A stretch of 64,000 nt of DNA from SZUA-100 sp965248135 (GTDB lineage: Bacteria > Pseudomonadota > Alphaproteobacteria > Rhizobiales > Rhizobiaceae): contig CBDFIN010000012.1 of the NCBI GenBank assembly GCA_965248135.1, forward strand, positions 1,364,001 through 1,428,000. The letters are read 5' to 3'. The notes under the pieces are model-generated. The model ran no database searches. It was given only the letters and a program-made list of their open reading frames with translations, and was not told where the DNA came from. Positions 8,381-17,528 of this stretch are shown here, piece after piece. Within the stretch, counting starts at the first letter, position 1. Each line of letters opens with the position of its first letter. The position numbers and the translations under genes were made by a program.

Positions 8381-10336
8381 TTATTTTCTACCGTTTGAAA
8401 CGCCGTGCGGCGTTTTTTCCCATTCGAATGGCCGCACAAACAAATGCCACAGGGCACGCCAGGCAGCAATTGATACCAGTAGCCAGTATATTGGAATGCC
8501 GATGATCTTTCTGCGCAAACCGGCCAGGCCGCTGATCGGTAAAGTTCGCCAGGCGAGAGCCGCAAATGCGCCATAGGCAAGCAGAATATTGGAGACATCC
8601 ACCAAGGCCAGCGCCTTGTAATATGCCTGCACTGACACATCCATGAACAACAGCACAGATATCGAATAGGCCAGCGAAATGATAAAGAACGGATGGGCCA
8701 GCGCCGACACGATCATACCGGTAATCATGGTATGAAATATCACCATATTGATGATACCGAGTTCCTCGATGAGCCGGATTGGCCGTCTGGTGTGAACAAG
8801 CCAGGTTTGAAGCCAGCCCTTGAACCATCGGGTGCGCTGACGGATCCAGGGGCCGAAACTGATTGGCGCCTCTTCAAAAGTCGGCAGTTTAAGTACACCG
8901 GTTTTATAGCCAAACCGCGCAAGTCTCATTCCCAGATCGGCATCCTCGGTGACATTGTATGGATCCCATGCCCCGGTTTTGATTAATGCTGAGCGCCGGA
9001 AATGATTGGACGTGCCACCCAGAGGAACCGGCGCGCGCCAAACCGCCAAGACAGGAAGCAGACCACTAAACAGGGCGGAATACTCGATCGCGAACAGCGA
9101 GGACAGCCAGCTTTGGTGATGATTATTGACGACCAGCGGCGCCTGCAGGCAGGCTATTGCAGGTTCCATTGCACGAAATCTGGAAAACGCCTCAAGTAAT
9201 TGCTGCGGATGCGGCCGGTCTTCCGCATCATAAAGAACAACAAATTCGCCGCGACAAAGCTGTAATGCGAAATTGAGAGCCTTCGGTTTGGTGCGTGGCA
9301 ATGTTGGCGGTATGATGACCAGCTCGAATGGCGGACCTGAGATGGAACTTTTCACCGCATTGATGGTGGCGAGGTCGTCTCCCTCGCAAATCAGCTTGAT
9401 CTCAAGTTTACTGTGAGGCCACTTCAGTCTGCTAAGGGAGGAGACAAGCTCCTCGATCTGATTTTCCTCATCATACAAAGCCACCAGAACCGAATAGACC
9501 GGCGCACTAACGCCACGCAAGGCAGCGCGCGACCACTGACGGTCAGGAATGCTGGTGCGCGCAATAATCGCAGCGACGGTTCTTATCCAAACGCAGATCA
9601 TGAAAAAAACCGAGGTGATGATATGCAGCAAGAAAAAAGAGGCAAGCGGAAAAAACACCAATCCGATCAACACCACAACGAAAACTACCATGGTTTTGGC
9701 GATCTGCAGCCGGGTAAATGTTGTCGCAGCCGAGAATACCGGCAAATAATCTCTCAATGTAAAAATGGCCATCTTGGAAAGCAACTGGCTGCGCCGGGAT
9801 ATGTAGATTTGGCGAATGGCCGAGTTTGTTGTGACAACAATCCTGTTTTTCAACGACGGGTATTTGATCAAAAAACGCTTGAGTTGCGGCAGCATCCGGC
9901 CATCGGGTGAAATATAGACAAGCAATATGGGACCATTATTTCGGACGAGACAGAGCCTGGCACGTTCAATTACATTTATCTTGTTACCCAGTTCACCCAA
10001 ACAGTTTTCCGGCGCGATTTCCTCATCGTCAAACGACAGGTTTAGATGTTGTGCCATATATCTGAAATAGTCCGGCTCGCTGATGGCGCCATTGCAAATC
10101 AGAATTTCAGCTGCAGATTGACCCAATTGGCGTGATTGTCTGGTGGCCTGAATAAGCACTGAATTTGCAACGCCGAACTGTCGCAAAAAAGCAATATCTA
10201 CCGGCAGTTCGGTTTTTTGGGCCCGTGTTTGTGCCGGCGAATATCCATCAGCGTGAAACGGACTATTGTCGGTCTCTGGTGAGAGATTTGGAGTGTTTTC
10301 GATCTGTGTTGCCCCCACACGTCGACCCTGCTCCAT
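8381..10336 (-). CDS. Membrane GT2 glycosyltransferase with N-terminal MshEN-like domain
   Basis: This 651-residue protein has three parts. Residues about 40-180 look like a GspE/MshE N-terminal domain (LGQSAAEILICNGAISEPDY), a fold that in other proteins can bind c-di-GMP. Two membrane helices lie at about 212-255. A processive-type GT2 domain follows, with DAED (370-373), TEDAD (463-467) and QRTRW (500-504), the D, D, D, QxxRW pattern of cellulose-synthase-like enzymes. Further membrane helices close the protein. This suggests polymerisation and export of an exopolysaccharide. The MshEN reading is by pattern, not a search. Confidence 0.82.
   Translation of the reverse strand: MEQGRRVGATQIENTPNLSPETDNSPFHADGYSPAQTRAQKTELPVDIAFLRQFGVANSVLIQATRQSRQLGQSAAEILICNGAISEPDYFRYMAQHLNLSFDDEEIAPENCLGELGNKINVIERARLCLVRNNGPILLVYISPDGRMLPQLKRFLIKYPSLKNRIVVTTNSAIRQIYISRRSQLLSKMAIFTLRDYLPVFSAATTFTRLQIAKTMVVFVVVLIGLVFFPLASFFLLHIITSVFFMICVWIRTVAAIIARTSIPDRQWSRAALRGVSAPVYSVLVALYDEENQIEELVSSLSRLKWPHSKLEIKLICEGDDLATINAVKSSISGPPFELVIIPPTLPRTKPKALNFALQLCRGEFVVLYDAEDRPHPQQLLEAFSRFRAMEPAIACLQAPLVVNNHHQSWLSSLFAIEYSALFSGLLPVLAVWRAPVPLGGTSNHFRRSALIKTGAWDPYNVTEDADLGMRLARFGYKTGVLKLPTFEEAPISFGPWIRQRTRWFKGWLQTWLVHTRRPIRLIEELGIINMVIFHTMITGMIVSALAHPFFIISLAYSISVLLFMDVSVQAYYKALALVDVSNILLAYGAFAALAWRTLPISGLAGLRRKIIGIPIYWLLVSIAAWRALWHLFVRPFEWEKTPHGVSNGRK
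8398..8418 (+). terminator. Terminator for the GT4 gene
   Basis: AAACGCC-GTGC-GGCGTTT forms a seven-pair stem followed by TTT. It lies 31 bases past the GT4 stop and inside the 3' coding end of the convergent GT2 gene. Confidence 0.65.
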
Positions 10337-10831
10337 TTTTTGCCGCGGAAATATCTGGCAATAAATGTCTCATCGTCGCTTTACAGCTCGCCGACGGAAA
10401 TGCCTATTCTGCTGTAAGGGGTGCGATTGATTGCACCGGTCTTCAATGCTTCATGCAAACGTCAATAATTTCACTGCAGCTGGATATGCTCGGTATAAAA
10501 TTTACTGCCAATAATGGTAGACGTTCTCAAATCACAATAGCTAGCTGATGGCCACCCCTTTGTTTTTACCATAAACCTATGGCGCATCCGATTTTGCGGT
10601 CTAATGTACAGATCTCGCAATCTCTTAAATAGCCCCGAGAAATTAGACAATATCAATACTACCGAGTCAAACTATAAGTTGTGCTCGACCAATGGAACCG
10701 ATTTGACGGGCATTCATGCCTGCAGTTGATAACGACCCCCTCTCCTGGGTGAACATCAATCACCGTTGGTATCAAACCCTGGTGCGCCGATCAGCAGCTG
10801 GTGGATGTGCTTGAAGGCCAGGATGTGAATT
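10337..10831. other. About 500 bases without a recognisable gene
   Basis: No convincing coding region, RNA or repeat was found on either strand. It includes the promoter region of the GT2 gene on the minus strand and marks the change from core genome to insertion-sequence debris. Confidence 0.5.
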
Positions 10832-11008
10832 TCACCTGTCCATCTCAACCGTCATGATCTCCTTGAGCGGGTTTTTCTGCTTTGCTATTGCCGGAACCAT
10901 CGCGTCGTGGTGTGGGTGACCCGCCGCGATGATCATGATCGGTTTTTCGGATGCCGGCCTGCCCAGCAACTTGTTAAGAAACTTCATCGGGTTCGGAGTG
11001 TAGCTCAC
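10832..11008 (-). pseudogene. C-terminal remnant of a nitroreductase
   Basis: The last 55 or so codons of this frame (TPNPMKFLNKLLGRP, then MIIAAGHPHHDAMVP and KNPLKEI) read like the C-terminus of a nitroreductase-family flavoprotein, where TPxPMxFLxxxLGRPxxE and a GxPxxDAxVP motif are common. Upstream codons in the frame do not continue the family, so only the tail survives. It lies at the start of the mobile-element region and was probably cut by rearrangement. Confidence 0.6.
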
Positions 11009-11465
11009 TAAGACTGTACTGTCTTCATTTCTGAGACAGGGTTTTGTTTTTCCATTCGAGCCTTTTTGGGTTATTCGCCATTGCTCTGTGAACGGGATAA
11101 TCTCGCCGTTTTTGCCATTTCCGATAGAGCTTGCGGCCATCAATCTGACTTCCGTGTGGCAGCTTTATTTCTGTAATCTCGAATGCAGGTGGCTCGGCAT
11201 GGCCAACAAAACCAAGCGTTGCATGCTCTGTAACAACAATGAACCAGACTGTGTGAAAAGTCGGCTTTGTGGCCACGGCAATCGCTTGAAAGCGATTTGC
11301 ACGTATTTTGTTAGTTTGCTCCGCTGCGGGCGGTCCTTTGCGGCGCTTTTTGCGCCTCAATCACCGTCCTCACATGAGCAATGCTCAGGGCTGACCCGAA
11401 TTCCCGAGATTTTTCTTTGAAAAAATCCCTCCATTCGGGCGCCATGCGGATAAACTTTCTTTCAA
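11009..11465. other. Unassigned spacer with an inverted 20-base repeat
   Basis: No gene is recognised. A minus-strand open frame (11025-11360) has no recognisable domain. About 19-20 bases at 11273-11292 recur inverted at about 11458-11477 (CTTTCAAGCGATYGCCGTGG), the second copy running into the IS3 fragment, which suggests an old junction here. Confidence 0.4.
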
Positions 11466-11469
11466 GCGA

Positions 11470-12013
11470 TCGCCGTGGATTTCACCTATGTCTCAAGCTG
11501 GCAGGGCATGGTCTATGTCGCCTTCGTGATTGATGTCTTTGCCCGCAGGATTATCGGCTGGCGGGTCTCAACCTCGATGACGACAAGCTTCGTGCTGGAT
11601 GCCCTCAGCCAGGCCATCTGCCAGCGGTGCCCATCCAAGGCCGGCGGGCTGATCCACCATTCGGACCGCGGCAGCCAGCATCTGTCGATCAAATACACCG
11701 AACGGTTGGCGGAAACTGGCATTGATGCATCTGTCGGCACCGTTGGCGACTCCTACGAGTGAGCGCGCTGCGCCATTGGTTCGAGCAGTGCAAAGCGAAC
11801 GCACTGGCCGAAAGCATCATCGGCCTGTTCAAAACCGAAGTTATCAATTTTCTTGGTCCCTGGAAATCAGTCAGACAGGTCGAATGGGAGACTTTGAAAT
11901 GGGTCGATTGGGACAACTCACAGCGCCTGCATAGCATCATCGGATACATCACACCGCTCAAAGCAGAGGAGAATTACTACGAAAACTTGAAACCCATGCA
12001 AAAAGAAGCTTAA
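11470..12013 (+). pseudogene. IS3-family transposase (OrfB) fragment
   Basis: The frame holds the integrase-core part of an IS3 OrfB: VDFTYVSSWQGMVYVAFVID, HHSDRGSQHLSIKYTERL and ALAESIIGLFKTEV. The first third, including the HTH_21 region, is missing. At 11757-11798 about 38 extra bases split the conserved GDSYDNALAES motif and bring in a stop at 11760-11762; the reading resumes in another frame and ends at 12013. The copy cannot be active. Confidence 0.75.
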
Positions 12014-12053
12014 GTTTGGAACAAATCACTCTCCGGCAAACCCGGGGCGGTTC
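11470..12053 (+). mobile_element. 5'-truncated IS3-family element (IS51/IS3-like)
   Basis: Only the catalytic 3' part of an IS3-type element remains. Its right end carries TCTCCGGCAAACCCGGGGCG followed by GTTC, a terminal sequence typical of this IS3 group. No left end or orfA is present, and the preceding DNA is unrelated. Confidence 0.65.
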
Positions 12054-12244
12054 GGAGAAACTGTCATGACTACTCCTAACTTTCCAATGATCATTCCTCA
12101 CTGTAGAGCCTGGAACCGAGGCCGGATTCTCGGTCAGAAGCGCCCACTGGCAAATACAATTTGCGGCATAGAGTGATTGGACGATTGTGCCATTATTGGG
12201 AGCTGGTGTTTTCCAAACATCGATATCATGATCAGGAATGCGGT

Positions 12245-12322
12245 CTAGTGGTTCTGTGCCAACATTTGCATCCGCCAGCGGCTCGTACTTATGGCAAATG
12301 TTGGAATCATAAGAACCACTGG
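12245..12322. repeat. Imperfect palindrome 1 of a tandem pair
   Basis: The arms 12245-12270 and 12294-12322 are imperfect inverted repeats (CTAGTGGTTCTG...AACATTTGC against its complement) around a GC-rich loop. Size and shape resemble a small palindromic or MITE-like element. It is followed 14 bases later by a second palindrome that also begins CTAGTGGT. Confidence 0.6.
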
Positions 12323-12336
12323 AATTCAATAAGTTG

Positions 12337-12413
12337 CTAGTGGTCTTTGTGGCCAAAACGCTTGAAAAAGAACGTGCTGAAAAGGGATTCAAGCGTTTCG
12401 GCCAGACCACTAG
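12337..12413. repeat. Imperfect palindrome 2 of a tandem pair
   Basis: The arms 12337-12366 and 12388-12413 pair over about 26 bases (outer CTAGTGGTCT, inner AAACGCTTGAA) around a loop of about 20 bases, starting and ending with CTAG. It sits just before the IS630 left end. Together with palindrome 1 it looks like a palindromic repeat family. Confidence 0.65.
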
Positions 12414-13508
12414 TGCCTCGCTTCTTTTAATTTGACATGTTTTCCGAGTACTGATTCAGCTTCATTGATTTTGTTTTTCTGATTGAGGCTATTATGGTGA
12501 CTGGTGCGGGTGGGGTAAAGAAATATGTTGTTCGGTTGAGCAGTGAGGAAAGAAGTTCACTTAAAACCATAATCAACACCGGGCGCGATGCGGCCGGGCG
12601 TCTTTTGAAGGCGCGGATTTTGCTGAAGGCCGATGTTTCGACGGATGGTGAGGGCTGGAGTGATGAACGGATTGGCGAAGCGCTTGAGACCAGCGTTTCG
12701 ACGGTTTGTCGTATCCGTCGGCGTTTGATAGAGCATGGGCTTGAGGCGGCGATCAATCGCAAGAAGCGCGAAAAGCCACCGATTGAACCGATATTTGATG
12801 GTGAAAAGGAGGCTCGCCTTATCCAGTTGGCCTGCTCTGAACCGCCAGTCGGCCATGCTCGCTGGTCGTTGCGGCTTCTGGAAGAAAAGGTGGTGGAGCT
12901 TGGCATTGTTGAGAAAGCCAGCGATTCAACAATCGGTCGGGTTTTAAAAAAACACTCTCAAACCCCATCGGTGTAAGTATTGGGTCATCCCCCCCAAACA
13001 AAACGCCGCCTTTGTCGCCGCGATGGAGGATGTTTTAGAGGTTTATACCCGCCCCCATGACCCCAAACGCCCGCTGGTCTGCCTCGACGAGACATCAAAA
13101 CAGCTTGTCAAGGAAACCCGCACACCGGTTCCAATGAAGCCAGGTCAGGTCCAGCGTTTCGATTATGAGTATGAACGCAATGGCACCGCCAATCTGTTCA
13201 TGCTGTTCGCTCCGCTCGAGGGCTGGCGGCACATCAAGGTAACAAAGCGCCGCACAGCCATTGATTATGCCCATGTTCTGAAAGATCTGGCCGATACCCA
13301 TTTTGCAGGGGCCGGGAAAATCATCCTTGTGCAGGATAATCTCAACACCCATTGCCCCGCCTCGCTTTATCAGGCCTTCGAACCGAGCGAAGCACGTCGT
13401 CTGGTTGAGCGGTTTGAATGGCATTTTACGCCAAAGCACGGCTCATGGCTCAATATGGCCGAAACTGAATTGAGTGTGCTCACATCGCAATGTCTGGATC
13501 GCCGTATC

Positions 13509-13525
13509 TCGGATAAAGCTTTGCT
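13509..13525. repeat. Target-site duplication, left copy
   Basis: TCGGATAAAGCTTTGCT occurs here and again at 14930-14946, exactly flanking the 1404-base element. A 17-base duplication fits the long duplications of IS1202-type elements. Confidence 0.9.
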
Positions 13526-14929
13526 GTTAGTAGCTAATAGAGTTGGCCGGTTTTGGTAGCACACTAATTGTCCGCTTCTGTTTTAAGCATTGATGGGCAA
13601 GCTGTAAGGAGCCGGAGGCGACTGGAGGCTTGTTCATCAATGCTTTCGCGCCGAAAAGGTTCACGCTGCTTTTTGGGTTTTCTGCCTGGTGATAATCTCT
13701 CCTTGTTTTGAATATGTAGCAATTTTGCCGGGGCCATGGAAGATAGCCATTGTGTCATCTGAGTATTCATGCACCCGCACCCTGGCCTTGACATAGTGAT
13801 GACGGATGAGGCTCTGCGGCAGTTGCAGGACCAAATTGTTGTACGAAACTGTATTGTCCCTGCGCACGATGCGCCCGCTCTGCACGCACATAATATCGCG
13901 TAAGACTGCCGGGACAGCGACCGGCACAAAAGCACTTGTCTCGTCTTCAGCCGCAACGCTAAAGCGAGCATTGTGATCCGGCAGGTAGATTTCCGTGATA
14001 TAGTGGTTGGCCACGGCCATATCGGTGATGTCATGGAGCTTCAATTCATTGACGAGGCGATCCTGGAAGGTCTGAAAGGCGCGCTCCGATCGGCCACGGG
14101 CTTCCGGCGAATAGGCGGCGATATGCTCAATGCCCAACTGATGAAAGGCGCGGCCCACTTGGGTAAGCCGGGTTTTATCGACCTTCTCACCGGCCTTGGG
14201 CGTGTGAAAATAGTGACTGCCGCGATCCGTATAGATTGAACAGGGCAGGCCGTGACACTCAAACACATCCAAAAAACCGCGAAAGCTGGACATTGTTCCT
14301 TCTTCCTCAACCAGAAAGGCCGAATAAACCTTTGATGTCGCATCATCCATGGTCACAATCAGGTCAAGCTTAGGTTTGCCCTCAAGCCATTCATGGGTCG
14401 AACCATCCTGATGCAACATCATACCGGTACATGGCCTGCGCGGCCTCTTGCGCCGGTGAATGCCGCGCCCGCAGACCGCAATCACCAACCCTGAGCGCTG
14501 CAACCGGGTCTTCGTCCAGGTGTAACCCCAGTTGAAATTATGATGCTTGACCAGATGATCATGAAAATGCTTCACATTCCAGCCCATATAGCGCGTCTCA
14601 TATTGCTCAAGCATCCATGAGGTTTCGTCGGCAGGCACCGCACGCACCGACTTCTTGCCCAACCGGCGGTCATTGAGCCCATCAGAACCGCAATCCTCAT
14701 AGCGCCTGCGATAACGGCGGAATGTCCGCTCCGACATCCCTAAAATCTCTGCCGCATCATGTCCCGAAAGCCGCTTTTCTTCATATCGAGATAACACATC
14801 AATAAACTTCTCCATCCGTCTTTCCTGTAACCATGAAGTCCGGTTCATCAAACACCCTCCTTTTGAGAGCATCCTAAAACCGGACAAATCACGTGCTACA
14901 TAAAGCGGACAACTGATGTGCTACTGACA
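13526..14929 (-). mobile_element. IS1202/ISNCY-type insertion sequence, copy 1
   Basis: The element is exactly 1404 bases, set by its 17-base target duplication, and almost identical to 57403-58806. Each end carries two related blocks of about 20 bases spaced by about 25 (pattern GTAGCAC...TTGTCCG), probably transposase-binding sites. It lies inside the IS630 transposase gene, so it came later. Compared with copy 2 I find two differences, at 13721 and 14004. Confidence 0.88.
13661..14848 (-). CDS. IS1202/ISNCY-type transposase, copy 1
   Basis: The 395-residue transposase starts with a helix-turn-helix (SGHDAAEILGMSERTFRRYR) and continues into an integrase-core DDE domain: first Asp in LIVTMDDATSKV, second in IYTDRGSHYF, Glu in RGRSERAFQTFQDRL. 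I start it at MNRTSW because GGAGG lies just upstream; a TTG at 14887 would add 13 residues. The frame is complete. It differs from copy 2 by one residue, His in NHYITEIYL where copy 2 has Arg. The assignment between IS481-like and IS1202-like groups is by motif and end structure. Confidence 0.85.
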   Translation of the reverse strand: MNRTSWLQERRMEKFIDVLSRYEEKRLSGHDAAEILGMSERTFRRYRRRYEDCGSDGLNDRRLGKKSVRAVPADETSWMLEQYETRYMGWNVKHFHDHLVKHHNFNWGYTWTKTRLQRSGLVIAVCGRGIHRRKRPRRPCTGMMLHQDGSTHEWLEGKPKLDLIVTMDDATSKVYSAFLVEEEGTMSSFRGFLDVFECHGLPCSIYTDRGSHYFHTPKAGEKVDKTRLTQVGRAFHQLGIEHIAAYSPEARGRSERAFQTFQDRLVNELKLHDITDMAVANHYITEIYLPDHNARFSVAAEDETSAFVPVAVPAVLRDIMCVQSGRIVRRDNTVSYNNLVLQLPQSLIRHHYVKARVRVHEYSDDTMAIFHGPGKIATYSKQGEIITRQKTQKAA

Positions 14930-14946
14930 TCGGATAAAGCTTTGCT
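14930..14946. repeat. Target-site duplication, right copy
   Basis: Second copy of TCGGATAAAGCTTTGCT; after it the IS630 transposase frame resumes. Confidence 0.9.
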
Positions 14947-15077
14947 TGAAACCGAAAGCGCCGCATGGCAAAATCACCGCAACAAACACAACGCAAAGGC
15001 CGATTGGCACTTTTCAACAGATGCCGCACGGAATAAACTCAAAAGCCTGTACCCAGTAATATAGATGAATCAGGGTA

Positions 15078-16129
15078 CTAGTCGGTCTTCACCGGATGGC
15101 TGGGCATAGCGCTGGATTCAAAGCAGGCCTCCACCAGGGCCATGGTTTTAAATCCATCATCCACCGAGGCAAACAATGTGTCATCCTCGCCACAGTCATA
15201 TCTTTGGACATTGCTCATGGTTCCGATGAAGGCATCGACAAACCAACCACCTTCTAGGGCAATCTGATGCCATTCGCCGCCATTTTTGCAGAACCACAAC
15301 TCGTCCGCTTCACCATTGGGATAGTCATAGCAGACCCCCAGTTTCACCACCATTGCACCCTTGGTGCCTTCAATGCGAAACCTGGCTGACTGGAACTTGC
15401 GCCCGCATTGATGGTTATGATTGATAGTCATTATCCCGCGCAGACTGGTGCCATAATCGAGGATTACAGAGGTGCGCGTCTGGGCGAAATCGCTGGCGCG
15501 CGGATCGCCCATCGTTCGCGCAAAGACACCTTTCGGGTCGCCGGCGATGGCGCGGATAGTGTCGAGATAATGGATCGAATGTACGGCAATCTCGACCCGT
15601 TCCATCGGAATCAGGAAGGGAAACAAATCCCACGGTGTGTAAATATTGAGATGGGTCTCTACTTCCAGCAATTCGCCCAGCAGGCCTTTTTCCACCGCAT
15701 CACGTGCAGCCATCATCATTGGCGAGAATTTCAACTGAAAATTCATGCCCGCCTTTAGCTTGCGTTGCCGGCAAATCGTTCGAATTTCCCGGGCTTGTTC
15801 GAGATTGGCTCCCATTGGCTTTTGAATCAGCACCGCCGCCCCGACCGGCAATTCTTCCAGGATTTCGGCAATTACATGTGGCGGTGTGGCAAGATCATAA
15901 ACGACGCTGGTGCCATTTTCAGCAATGGTCGATTGCAGGTCTGAATAGACTTTGGCAAGGCCCAGTCTTTAGCCAGCGAAACTGCCCGATCCCGGTCCAC
16001 ATCAAACGCGCCTGTTACCGGCAGCCCTGCCTTTTTATAGGCCGGAAGGTGGGCATCGCGAACAATGCCGCCGGCACCAATGATAACAATAGGTTTGGGA
16101 TTGGCGGGCACCGGCCAAGGTGAGGCCAT
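15078..16129 (-). pseudogene. Gfo/Idh/MocA-family oxidoreductase, frameshifted
   Basis: NAD(P)-dependent sugar or inositol dehydrogenases of this family have an N-terminal Rossmann fold, here PIVIIGAGGIVRDAHLPAY, followed by the catalytic EKP-like motif, here IQKPMG. The N-terminal part (16129 to about 15960) and the rest (to 15078) are in different frames. Restoring one G in a G run near 15962 joins DWGLAKVYSDLQ smoothly, so a single-base deletion killed the gene. The C-terminus is complete, ending right at the IS630 TA target. At its 5' end it abuts a truncated MaoC gene on the other strand. Confidence 0.8.
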
Positions 16130-16507
16130 GATGTTCAACACTTTGGCGATGGACTTGCACCCCTATGTTGCCGACCGCCATTTCGCCGAAAAGGAAGGGC
16201 TGTTTGGCAAGCGCCTCGTCGCCGGAGCCCAGGTTTTTCCTATGGATTGGGATTAGCGGCAACCAATTGCCTCAACTCGTTTTCATACGGTTACGACAGG
16301 CTCCGTTTTATCGCCCCGGTGATTATTGGCGACACGATTTACACAATCCGTGAAAATCTTGGCAAGGAGGTCAAGTCGGAAACTATGGGCAAGGTCCGCG
16401 TCAGCTATTCGGTGTTCAAAGAGGAAGGTGAGCTTGCCCTTTATTGCGATCCCTCGCTTTATGCCGATGAATATACAGCGCTTGAGGCTCGAAAAAAGAA
16501 TGGTTGA
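16130..16507 (+). pseudogene. MaoC-like (R)-hydratase, 5'-truncated and frameshifted
   Basis: The remnant reads MFNTLAMDLHPYVADRHFAE, then VAGAQVF, and in a second frame GLAATNCLNSFSYGYDRLRF...PVIIGDTIYTIREN, which together make the hot-dog fold of a MaoC-type acyl-CoA hydratase. The first 30-40 residues are gone; the sequence starts abruptly where the Gfo gene begins on the other strand. A missing G after ATGG near 16246 causes the frameshift (MGLGLAATNC would be restored). The last codons overlap the next gene. Confidence 0.7.
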
Positions 16508-17528
16508 GTTACGCCAGCTAAAGGGAATGACCTGGGATCACAGCCGTGGATATGACCCCATGGTGACGACCGCGAAGCACTATTGTGCAGTAAATCCCGA
16601 TGCTGAAATTAGCTGGCAAAAACGCTCGTTGCAGGCCTTCGCTGATCGGCCAATCAAGGAAATGGCCCATGAATTCGACCTTATGGTCATTGATCATCCC
16701 CATGTGGGGGAAGTAGCGCAAAGTGGATTATTGGCCGCCTTCGACCGGGCCGGTCGTGATGATGAATTGCGAACCCTGGCAAAACAATCGGTCGGGCCTT
16801 CCCTTGCAAGCTATCAATTTGATGGTCACCAGTGGGGGTTGGCGATTGATGCGGCAACCCCGGTCGCGGCCTATCGGCCCGAAAGGCTTGAGCGCGCACC
16901 ACGCCGCTGGAACGAGGTTGTTGAACTTGCAGCGGATGGCGAGGTCGGTTTCGCGCTGGCCCCGATTAATGCGCTGATGACATTTCTCGGTCTGGCGAGA
17001 AACCTTGAAATACCGCTTGCCGACAACCCGGAACAATTTATCGATCCTGAAAACGGAATCCGGGTACTGGAAGAAATGCGCCAAATTGTTGCGTTAATGG
17101 ACCCGCGATGCCTGCAACTAGACCCGATCGGCATTCTTGAATGGATGGGGCGCAATCACGATGCCCCGGCCTATTCTCCCTTCGGCTATGGTTACACCAA
17201 TTATTCCCGCGACGGCTATTGTGCTTTTCCGCTAATCTTTGCCGATGCGCCGGGGTTTGACGACAATGGTCCCCGTGGCACAGTGATTGGCGGTACCGGT
17301 ATTGCGGTTTCAAGCATGTCACAACATCTCGATACGGCGATCGATTATGCCTTTTGGATCGCCGGTGCCGAGTGTCAGACCGGCCTTTATTTCGAATCCG
17401 GCGGGCAGCCCGGCAATGCAATTGCCTGGGAGAGCGATGCCTGCAACGCCGCCAGCCGTAACTTCTTTCGCAACACAAGGGCAACCCTGGAAAGCTCGTG
17501 GCTGCGGCCACGCTATGATGGCTGGTAA
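16500..17528 (+). pseudogene. Solute-binding-protein-like gene, C-terminally truncated
   Basis: The 342-residue frame begins MVELRQLKGMTWDHSRGYDP and resembles extracellular solute-binding proteins of family 1 but has no signal peptide, a variant that I recall next to CoA-transferase and MaoC genes. It ends at RPRYDGW, where family members normally run on for about 40 more residues. The next bases continue in another frame as a CoA-transferase, so the two genes were joined by a deletion; ATGGCTGG at the joint may be the shared microhomology. Confidence 0.6.

Larger units (their letters stand above)
12494..15064 (+). pseudogene. IS630-family transposase, frameshifted and interrupted
   Basis: Part one (12494-12976) is the helix-turn-helix region (DERIGEALETSVSTVCRIRR). 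Part two (about 12953 on) is the DDE domain, with VCLDETSKQLVKETRTPVP, LVQDNLNTH and HGSWLNMAETELSVL. The two parts are in different frames, meeting at a run of seven A (12946-12952), so this is either a lesion or a frameshift site. At 13525 the gene is cut by the IS1202-type element; the last codons resume at 14947 in frame and end with YPVI at 15064. Confidence 0.8.
12451..15075 (+). mobile_element. IS630-family element, interrupted by an IS1202-type insertion
   Basis: The element is bounded by TA at 12449-12450 and 15076-15077, the target used by IS630/Tc1 elements. Its ends begin CTGATTCA (left) and, on the complement, CCCTGATTCAT (right), an imperfect inverted repeat. Removing the inner insertion and one target copy leaves about 1.2 kb, normal for the family. 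It lies directly next to the stop codon of the Gfo/Idh/MocA pseudogene. Confidence 0.75.

Noticed and set aside
12070..12250. Minus-strand protein-like stretch (DIDVWKTPAPNNGTIVQ)
   Set aside because: Reads somewhat like a protein but matches no family I recognise, runs through the palindromes, and has no start signal.
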